A stretch of DNA of 5,916 nt from CAZLLV01 sp964560325 (GTDB lineage: Bacteria > Acidobacteriota > Thermoanaerobaculia > Multivoradales > DATKCC01): positions 1-5,916 of the forward strand of contig CAZLLV010000092.1 in assembly GCA_964560325.1 (NCBI GenBank), read 5' to 3'. The notes below the pieces were generated by a model. That model ran no database searches. It had not been told where the DNA came from and saw nothing but the letters and a program-made list of their open reading frames with translations. This document shows positions 1 to 5,916 of the stretch, piece by piece (the first letter of the stretch is position 1; every line of letters starts with the position of its first letter). Made by a program: the position numbers and the translations under genes.

Positions 1-492
1 GCGGCGGGCGAGGTCGTTCTCGAGCAGCCGGGTCAGCTCCTCGAGGTCGCGCGACGACGTGGCGGCGAGGCTGACCACCTCGACCTGGTCGAGGTCGAGC
101 TTGAAGATGCGCGGCGCATCGGCCTCGACCGGCAGCTCGTCGCGCAGCTCGTCGAGCGCGGCGCGCAGGTCGTTCGCCGCCTCGTCGATGTTGGTGCCGC
201 GCGCGAACTCGAGCCGCACCCGGCTGCGGCCCTCGGACGACTCCGACGTCACCCGCTCGAGGTTCGGCAGGCCGGAGACGACGTTCTCCACCCGGTCGGT
301 GATGATCTGCTCGATCTCCTCGGGCCCGACGTTCGGGTAGTCGACGCTCACCGTGAGCTGGGTGAACTCGACCTTCGGGAGCAGGTCGACCGGCAGGGTG
401 CGCAGCGAGATGATCCCGATCACGATCAGGATCAGGAACGCCATGGCGGTCGCCACGGGACGGCGGATCGAGACGTCGGTGATGGATGCCAC
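1..492 (-). CDS. RND-family efflux permease, N-terminal fragment (cut by window edge)
   Basis: This is the N-terminal 164 residues of an inner-membrane RND transporter (AcrB/MexB-like hydrophobe/amphiphile efflux type), which uses the proton gradient to expel compounds through a periplasmic adaptor and outer-membrane channel. The sequence starts MASITDVSIRRPVATAMAF, with a cytoplasmic amphipathic start and a first membrane helix at about residues 13-30. The typical LPVDLLP turn follows at 33-39, then the porter-domain signature YPNVGPEEIEQ at 52-62. Full-length members have about 1,000-1,050 residues, so roughly 16% is visible, and the frame is open to nucleotide 1. The GTG at 492-490 is chosen because it lies 2 nt after the adaptor stop codon, has a strong Shine-Dalgarno, and gives the normal family N-terminus; the next ATG (residue 17) is inside the first helix. 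It is co-transcribed with the adaptor gene. The family call is secure from these motifs; the substrate is unknown. Confidence 0.93.
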   Translation of the reverse strand, partial: MASITDVSIRRPVATAMAFLILIVIGIISLRTLPVDLLPKVEFTQLTVSVDYPNVGPEEIEQIITDRVENVVSGLPNLERVTSESSEGRSRVRLEFARGTNIDEAANDLRAALDELRDELPVEADAPRIFKLDLDQVEVVSLAATSSRDLEELTRLLENDLARR

Positions 493-494
493 GG

Positions 495-1982
495 TCAACC
501 TCCCTGCTTTCTGCGTTCGTTCTCCCGCTGCCGGGCGAGCACCTCGTCGACCTCGCTCATGTCCTCTGGGATGTCGGCGCCGAGCTCGCCGGCGAGCGCG
601 CGCTGCTTCGCGAGGAAGCCCTCGAGGAGGTCCTCGCGCTGGAGGCGCTGGAGCGACAGCACGTCGTTCCAGCTCGCGCCGCGCACGCGCGCCGTCAGCG
701 GACCGGCGGGAAGCTCCTCGCCGTCCGCGTCGGCGGCCCGCTCGCCCCCGCCCCCCCGGCCCCCCCTCCCGCCCGGCCCGCCGGGTCCGTTCCCGCCGCG
801 GCCCTGGGAGGCGTCGTAGAGCATGTGCTGCCCGACCGTCACCACCCACTCGCCGGGCTGGACGCCGATCACGCCGGCCGACGCCTCGCCCTCGGCCTGG
901 AGCTCGATCGGCCGCAGGTCGAAGACGTAGACCTCCTCGGAGATCGACTCGCCGTTGCGCACCGCCGCCGGCAGCGCGTCCGGCCCGCCCTCGCCCTGCA
1001 TCACGTAGACGCCCAGCTCGCCGCTGTCCGGGTCCTCCCAGATGGCGCTAGCCGGCACCAGCGTCGCCTCTTCGCTCCGGCCGTAGAGCACGTCGACGCT
1101 CACGAACATCCCCGGCCGCAGGCGACCGCCCGGGTTGTCGACGTCGATCTCGCCGGTGGTGCTGAAGCTGTCGGCTTCGAGGAAGGGGGAGATGCGCGAG
1201 ATCTCCGCCTGGAGCGGCTCGGTGCCGAGCGCCTCGGAGCGGATCAGCACCGGCGTGCCCGGGTCGACGTGACCGAGCATCTTCTCGGAGAGCGGCACCT
1301 CGACGATCAGCTCGGCGAAGTCGCCGACCAGGAAGAGGACGGTGCTCGGATCGACCAGCATGCCGATCTCGGCGTCGCGCCGGCCCACGCGCCCGGAGAT
1401 CGGCGAGCGGACGACGGTCTTGGAGGTGGCGGTCGTGCGCTCGCCGACCGCGGCGCGGGCCGCGTCGACCTGCGCCGACGCCTGGTCGGCCCGGGCGCGC
1501 GCCGCATCGAGCTGCGCCTCCTGGGTCTCGAGCTCCATGTCGCTCATCAGCCCTTCGGCGTGGAGCGCCCGGGTGCGCGACACCTGCGCCTCGATCTCGG
1601 CCACCTGGGCGCGCGCTTCGGCGGCCGAGGCGGCGGCCTCGCGCGAGCCCGCCTCCGCCTGGCGGAGCTGGTCGCCGAGACCTTCGGCGTCGAGGATCAC
1701 CAGCGGCTGGCCGGCCTCGACCGCCTCGCCGCTCCGGACCAGCACGTCGGTGACGACGGCGTCGATCTCCGGCCGGATCGCCACCTGGTTCCGGGCGCGG
1801 ACCACGCCGTTCAGCTCCTCCTCGAGCGGTAGGCCGCCGGAGCGCGCCGGCAGCACCTCGACGGCGGGAGGCACGCGATCGTCCTCGGGGCGTTCGTCGT
1901 CGTCGCCACCGCATCCGGCGGCGAGCCCGATCACGAGGAGGAGAAGGAGGAGGGTCGGGGTGCTGCGGGGAGAGTCGTTCAT
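495..1982 (-). CDS. RND efflux periplasmic adaptor (membrane fusion) lipoprotein with C-terminal extension
   Basis: This is a periplasmic adaptor subunit of the HlyD/AcrA family that links the RND pump to an outer-membrane channel. The signal peptide has a Leu-rich core at residues 11-20 and a lipobox LAAGC ending at Cys24, so a lipid-anchored protein is expected. The first lipoyl half-motif is at about 62-100 (VRSGEAVEAGQPLVILD). An Ala/Glu/Arg-rich coiled-coil hairpin covers about 101-187, and the second lipoyl half is at 188-225 (VRSPISGRVG). A beta-barrel follows at about 225-300 (RLRPGMFVSVDV), then a membrane-proximal domain to about 392. At 495 residues it is longer than the usual 350-420. 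The excess is a Gly/Arg-rich linker at 394-413 followed by a charged, probably helical tail at 429-495. The gene ends 2 nt before the permease start. The ATG at 1982 is the only start before the signal core; its Shine-Dalgarno is weak (AGG, 6 nt away). Confidence 0.95.
   Translation of the reverse strand: MNDSPRSTPTLLLLLLVIGLAAGCGGDDDERPEDDRVPPAVEVLPARSGGLPLEEELNGVVRARNQVAIRPEIDAVVTDVLVRSGEAVEAGQPLVILDAEGLGDQLRQAEAGSREAAASAAEARAQVAEIEAQVSRTRALHAEGLMSDMELETQEAQLDAARARADQASAQVDAARAAVGERTTATSKTVVRSPISGRVGRRDAEIGMLVDPSTVLFLVGDFAELIVEVPLSEKMLGHVDPGTPVLIRSEALGTEPLQAEISRISPFLEADSFSTTGEIDVDNPGGRLRPGMFVSVDVLYGRSEEATLVPASAIWEDPDSGELGVYVMQGEGGPDALPAAVRNGESISEEVYVFDLRPIELQAEGEASAGVIGVQPGEWVVTVGQHMLYDASQGRGGNGPGGPGGRGGRGGGGERAADADGEELPAGPLTARVRGASWNDVLSLQRLQREDLLEGFLAKQRALAGELGADIPEDMSEVDEVLARQRENERRKQGG
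499..504 (-). promoter_or_regulatory. Ribosome binding site for the RND permease, inside the adaptor gene end
   Basis: GGGAGG on the minus strand lies 6 nt upstream of the GTG start at 492. It sits within the last codons of the adaptor gene, which supports the GTG start and implies translational coupling between adaptor and pump. Confidence 0.7.
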
Positions 1983-2001
1983 CGGCGACCTGGATAGAGT
2001 C

Positions 2002-2016
2002 GCAAGCTCGGTGCCA
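2002..2016 (-). promoter_or_regulatory. Sigma-54-like -24/-12 promoter match upstream of the efflux genes
   Basis: The minus strand reads TGGCAC-N5-TTGC (TGGCAC at 2016-2011, TTGC at 2005-2002). The invariant GG and GC are 10 nt apart, as required for RpoN (sigma-54) promoters. Transcription would start near 1990, leaving only about 8 nt before the adaptor ATG at 1982, which is unusually short and would exclude the weak Shine-Dalgarno. The match to the core consensus is complete, but the flanking preferred bases (Y before TGGCAC, W after TTGC) are not met. This is a candidate only. Confidence 0.35.
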
Positions 2017-2181
2017 CGATCGACGGACGGCCGCCCTCGCCGGAAACCCCTGCCGTCACTCGACTTGCCGGCGCATCGCCCGGAGCCGCGGCGATCCGGA
2101 GCGGCGGGCTCGCCTGCGGATCTGGCAGGGGACGTGCGGAAACCGCAGCCCGGGCGCGCCGCGGGATTGCCGCGTCGCGAC

Positions 2182-2211
2182 TTGACAGCTCGCCGCCCTC
2201 GGCCCGAAAAT
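2182..2211 (+). promoter_or_regulatory. Candidate sigma-70-type promoter for the KAS III-like operon
   Basis: A perfect -35 hexamer TTGACA at 2182-2187 is followed after 18 nt by GAAAAT at 2206-2211, which matches four of six bases of the -10 consensus. Transcription would start near 2218 and leave an 80-nt leader before the ATG at 2299. The A/T-rich -10 stands out in very GC-rich surroundings. The next feature downstream is a palindrome over the expected start point, which fits a regulated promoter. Confidence 0.4.
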
Positions 2212-2212
2212 C

Positions 2213-2228
2213 CCGAACAATCGTTCGG
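2213..2228. promoter_or_regulatory. 16-bp palindrome, probable repressor operator
   Basis: CCGAAC-AATC-GTTCGG has perfect 6-bp arms around a 4-nt centre. It begins 2 nt after the candidate -10 box (2206-2211) and covers the expected transcription start of the plus-strand operon. The size, symmetry and GAAC/GTTC half-sites resemble operators of TetR-family repressors, which often control acyl-CoA metabolism and efflux genes. No regulator gene is present in the window, so the binding protein is an inference. As an RNA hairpin it would be short and lacks a U-tract, so it is not a good terminator. Confidence 0.45.
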
Positions 2229-2262
2229 TTTCCTCCCTCCGGCACCGTCCGCGCCCGATTCG

Positions 2263-2298
2263 CGACATCATCGACCCTATCGCCCCTATCGACCTCTG
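2263..2298 (+). repeat. Four imperfect 9-nt tandem repeats abutting a start codon
   Basis: The units CGACATCAT, CGACCCTAT, CGCCCCTAT and CGACCTCTG run head to tail and end at the base before the ATG at 2299. The two central copies differ by one base; the outer ones are more degenerate. The stretch replaces the position where a Shine-Dalgarno would be expected, and none is visible. It may be a remnant of slippage or a regulatory or translation-enhancing leader. Confidence 0.5.
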
Positions 2299-3306
2299 AT
2301 GGCTCGCAGCCCCCGTTACGCCCGCATCGCCTCGACCGGCCGCTTCCTGCCCGATCGCGAGGTCTCGAACGACGACCTCCGCCGCCGCTTCGCCGGCCGG
2401 CCGGAGACGGCCGACGTGGTCGACAAGTTCGAGGCCGCAACCGGGATCCGGACGCGCTGGTACGCGCCGGACGACTGGGCGACCTCCGACCTCGCGCTGC
2501 CGGCGGCCCGGCAGGCGCTCGAGCGGGCGGGCCGCGAGCCGGAGGACGTCGACCTGATCGTCCTCGGCACCGACTCGCCCGACTACACCACGCCCGCCAC
2601 CTCGGTCGTCCTCCAGCACAAGCTCGGGGCGACCGACGCCGGCACCTTCGACGTCGGCTGCGCCTGCGCCTCGTTCCCGACCGGCCTCGCGACCGGCGCC
2701 GGCTGGATCGCCGCCAACCCGGAGATGAAGACCGTCCTGGTGGTCGGCGTCTACATGATGCGCAAGCTCGCCGACCCGGACGACCCGATGGTCTTCTTCT
2801 ACGGCGACGGCGCGGGCGCCGCGGTGCTCGAGCCGGGCAACGCGCCGGGGTTCGTCACCGCCGCCACTCAGGCGGACGGCTCGTACCACGCGCACTGGGG
2901 GATCTACGCCGGTGGCACCGCCGAGCCGGCGACCGCGGAGGCGGTGGCGGCCGGCCGCACGAAGGTGCGCTCGCTCGAGCGCTACCCGCCGGAGGTCAAC
3001 CACGAGGGATGGCCGCGCCTCGCCCGGCGGCTCGCCGAGCAGGGCGGGTTCGACCTCGACGAGGTGGCGCTCTTCGTCTTCAGCCAGGTCCGGAAGCCCT
3101 CGATCGAGCTCGTCATGGAAGACCTCGGCGTGCCGGTCGAGCGCGCCCACACGATCATGGAGGCGTGGGGCTACACCGGCTCCGCCTGCCTGCCGATGGC
3201 GCTCGACGATGCGATCGAGAAGGGCAAGGCCGGCCCCGGCGACCTGGTGATGCTGGTCGGCTCCGGCGTCGGCTATAACATGGCCGGGACGGTCTTCCGG
3301 CTGTGA
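2299..3306 (+). CDS. KAS III-like (FabH/OleA-type thiolase fold) protein with altered catalytic triad
   Basis: This 335-residue protein matches the length and fold signatures of beta-ketoacyl-ACP synthase III, whose members normally condense or transfer acyl groups via a Cys-His-Asn triad. The N-terminus (YARIASTGRFLPDREVSN) fits the FabH start, which supports the ATG at 2299 over a longer upstream frame. The nucleophile motif FDVGCACASF (117-126) places the catalytic Cys at 123, matching FDVAAACAGF of E. coli FabH. The site matching the catalytic His (PHQAN) reads FSQVR, giving Ser262. The site matching the catalytic Asn (HGNTSAAS) reads WGYTGSAC, giving Tyr292. The 30-residue spacing between these two sites equals that of FabH His244-Asn274, so the alignment is firm. 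Normal decarboxylative condensation is therefore doubtful; acyl transfer or an unusual condensation is more likely. It is the first gene of a three-gene operon with an acyl-CoA synthetase and a hydrolase. No clear Shine-Dalgarno is present. Confidence 0.93.
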   Translation: MARSPRYARIASTGRFLPDREVSNDDLRRRFAGRPETADVVDKFEAATGIRTRWYAPDDWATSDLALPAARQALERAGREPEDVDLIVLGTDSPDYTTPATSVVLQHKLGATDAGTFDVGCACASFPTGLATGAGWIAANPEMKTVLVVGVYMMRKLADPDDPMVFFYGDGAGAAVLEPGNAPGFVTAATQADGSYHAHWGIYAGGTAEPATAEAVAAGRTKVRSLERYPPEVNHEGWPRLARRLAEQGGFDLDEVALFVFSQVRKPSIELVMEDLGVPVERAHTIMEAWGYTGSACLPMALDDAIEKGKAGPGDLVMLVGSGVGYNMAGTVFRL

Positions 3307-3319
3307 GGCTCCACCTGTC

Positions 3320-4854
<1,535 letters not shown>

Positions 4855-4858
<4 letters not shown>

Positions 4859-5661
4859 CGCTCCTCGCCCACGCCGTCCAGGGGCCGGACGACGGCGCGC
4901 CGGTGCTGCTCCTCAACGGCGGGATGATGACCCACGGCGCCTGGACCCCGGTCGCGCAGCGCCTGCTCGCCGGCGGCCCCTACCGCGTGATCGGCTGCGA
5001 CCTGCGCGGCCAGCTCCTGTCGCCCGGCGACGTGCCGCCGTCGATCGACGGCCAGGTCGAGGAGATCGTCCGCCTGCTCGACGCCCTCGGCCTCGCCGAG
5101 ACGCCGGTCCACGTGCTGGGCACCTCGTTCGGCGGTGAGATCGGCCTGCTCCTCGCCGCCACCCACCCGGAGCGGGTGCGCTCGCTCGCCGCGGTCACCG
5201 TCACCGACTTCCTGACGCCGGAGATGCGCGAAGGGGTCGCGGCGAGCCGCCGGCGAGTGGCCGAGATCGTCCGCGGCGGCGACCGGGGAGCGTTCCAGGA
5301 CGCGGTGATCGAGGAGGTCTACTCCGAGCGCTTCCGCCGCGAGCACCAGAACTTCCTCGCCGCCGCCCGGCAACGGATGAACCACATGCCGCAGGCGTGG
5401 TTCGAGAGCCTGGACGCGATCCTCGCCGCCTACGCCGCGGTCGACCTGCGGCCGGTGTTGGCCGGCATCCGCTGCCCGGTGCTGGTGGTGATCGCCGGCG
5501 ACGACCGGGTCATGCCGCCCGAGCGCTCCCGCGCGCTGGCCCGGGCGCTGCCGCGCGGCGAGGCGGCCGAGCACCCGGAGAGCGGCCACGCGCTGGTGGT
5601 CGAGCAGCCCGGCTGGCTCGCCGAGCGCTACCTCGAGTTCCTCTCTCGGGTCGACTCGTAG
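4855..5661 (+). CDS. Alpha/beta hydrolase with Ser-Asp-His triad
   Basis: This is a 268-residue alpha/beta-hydrolase fold protein, probably cytoplasmic since no signal peptide is seen. The nucleophile elbow is LGTSFGGEIG with Ser91. The acid is Asp217 (in AGDDRVMPPE; Asp216 is the less likely alternative) and the base is His245 in ESGHALVVEQP. The oxyanion-hole strand reads LLLNGGMMTHGAW (18-30), with NGG where HG is commoner. The DLRG turn is at 49-52, and a helical cap lies at about 118-190. The GTG at 4855 is chosen because it overlaps the synthetase stop as GTGA, is preceded by GAGG about 10 nt upstream, and gives the normal fold length; the frame is open further upstream but that overlaps the synthetase. 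In the operon it may hydrolyse the acyl thioester, ester or lactone produced by its neighbours. The Ser nucleophile separates it from OleB, which uses Asp. The exact substrate is unknown. Confidence 0.92.
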
Positions 5662-5670
5662 ACAGATCGC

Positions 5671-5698
5671 GCGGCCGGCTTCTGAGACAATCGGCCGC
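5671..5698 (+). repeat. Inverted repeat / hairpin just upstream of the histidine phosphatase start
   Basis: GCGGCCG at 5671-5677 pairs perfectly with CGGCCGC at 5692-5698 across a 14-nt loop, ending one base before the ATG at 5700. The all-G/C stem should be stable in RNA. There is no U-tract, so a rho-independent terminator is not supported. A hairpin here could hinder ribosome access to the next gene or protect the 3' end of the upstream operon. Confidence 0.45.
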
Positions 5699-5699
5699 C

Positions 5700-5916
5700 A
5701 TGGACATCCGTCGACTCGACCCCACCCGCCGCGCGCTCCTGCTCGCGATCCTCCTCCCCGGGCTCGCCCTCGCCGCCTGCGCCGCGAACGGCTCCCAGGC
5801 CCCGCCGGCCCCGCCGCCCGCGCCGGACGCGTCGATGCAGACCTCCGACTCGATGTTGGTCGGCGGCACGATCTACCTCGCCCGCCACGCCGAGGCGGTG
5901 GGAGAGGACGACTCCC
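5700..5916 (+). CDS. Histidine phosphatase superfamily lipoprotein, N-terminal fragment (cut by window edge)
   Basis: Seventy-two residues are visible before the right edge. The N-terminus has basic residues (MDIRRLDPTRR), a hydrophobic core at 12-24, and a lipobox LAAC with lipid-accepting Cys27, so export and membrane anchoring are expected. A Pro/Ala-rich linker (about 34-44) leads to TIYLARHAEA at 57-66, the RHG-type signature of the phosphoglycerate mutase/histidine phosphatase superfamily. In that signature His63 would be the phosphorylated catalytic residue and Arg62 the phosphate ligand. Members remove phosphate from diverse small molecules or proteins; the rest of the active site is outside the window. 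The ATG at 5700 is the natural start for the signal peptide but lacks a clear Shine-Dalgarno. It lies 38 nt after the hydrolase stop on the same strand, so read-through from the operon is possible, though a functional link is not evident. Confidence 0.82.
   Translation, partial: MDIRRLDPTRRALLLAILLPGLALAACAANGSQAPPAPPPAPDASMQTSDSMLVGGTIYLARHAEAVGEDDS

Larger units (their letters stand above)
1983..2298. other. Divergent intergenic control region
   Basis: This 316-nt region lies between the start codons of the adaptor gene (minus) and the KAS III-like gene (plus). Open frames cross it, but none shows a recognisable protein or a plausible start, so I treat it as non-coding. It contains the separately listed promoter candidates, the 16-bp palindrome and the 9-nt tandem repeats. 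There is also a 5-bp inverted repeat TGCGG-AAA-CCGCA at 2135-2147 and a 6-bp one at 2093-2098/2117-2122 (GATCCG/CGGATC). The heptamer GGAAACC occurs at 2042-2048 and 2138-2144 on the plus strand and at 2227-2233 on the minus strand. These small repeats could be regulator sites but are near chance level individually. No terminator or RNA gene was seen. Confidence 0.7.

Noticed and set aside
745..790. C-rich tract as a separate repeat element or sequencing frameshift
   Set aside because: It encodes the Gly-rich linker in frame, and the frame continues to a stop codon 2 nt before the permease start with a well-placed ribosome site, so no frameshift is needed to explain it.
486..1832. Long plus-strand open frame (448 codons) opposite the adaptor gene
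   Set aside because: Its product is Arg/His/Leu/Ala/Asp-rich with no recognisable domain and mirrors the GC-rich codon use of the real minus-strand gene; antisense open frames are expected at this GC content.
1342..2298. Plus-strand frame running into the KAS III-like gene, which would give a 654-residue protein
   Set aside because: The upstream 319 codons overlap the adaptor gene antisense and the intergenic region and encode low-complexity sequence; the family N-terminus begins at the ATG at 2299.
5662..5699. Rho-independent terminator after the hydrolase gene
   Set aside because: A GC stem is present but there is no following U-tract; the stem runs into the next start codon.

Overview
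The window is very GC-rich (well over 65% by eye) and densely coding. It holds six genes: two on the minus strand and four on the plus strand, separated by one divergent intergenic region. Two proteins carry lipobox signal peptides, and the minus-strand pair encodes an RND efflux pump. Both point to a Gram-negative (diderm) bacterium with a high-GC genome, in the style of Acidobacteriota, Myxococcota or related lineages. That placement rests on general style only, and no marker gene is present.

Layout. Positions 1-1982 (minus strand) encode a tripartite-type efflux system: a periplasmic adaptor lipoprotein (495 aa, with an unusual Gly-rich linker and helical C-terminal tail) followed 2 nt later by the start of an RND permease that runs off the left edge. 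Positions 1983-2298 form the divergent control region. It holds a sigma-54-like -24/-12 match facing the pump, a TTGACA-type promoter candidate facing the plus-strand genes, a 16-bp palindrome over the expected plus-strand transcription start, and 9-nt tandem repeats that end exactly at the next start codon.

Positions 2299-5661 (plus strand) form a tight three-gene operon: a KAS III-fold protein, an AMP-forming acyl-CoA synthetase and an alpha/beta hydrolase, with 13 nt and then a 4-nt overlap between them. This gene set resembles the OleA/OleC/OleB part of the olefin and beta-lactone pathways. However, the hydrolase has a Ser nucleophile rather than the Asp of OleB. More strikingly, the KAS III protein keeps its catalytic Cys but has Ser and Tyr where the family has the catalytic His and Asn. 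The likely theme is activation of a carboxylic acid as its CoA thioester, acyl transfer or atypical condensation on the KAS III protein, and hydrolysis or proofreading by the hydrolase. The substrate cannot be read from sequence.

Positions 5700-5916 hold the start of a lipoprotein of the histidine phosphatase (phosphoglycerate mutase-like) superfamily, cut by the right edge. No RNA genes, CRISPR arrays, transposases or attachment sites were seen.
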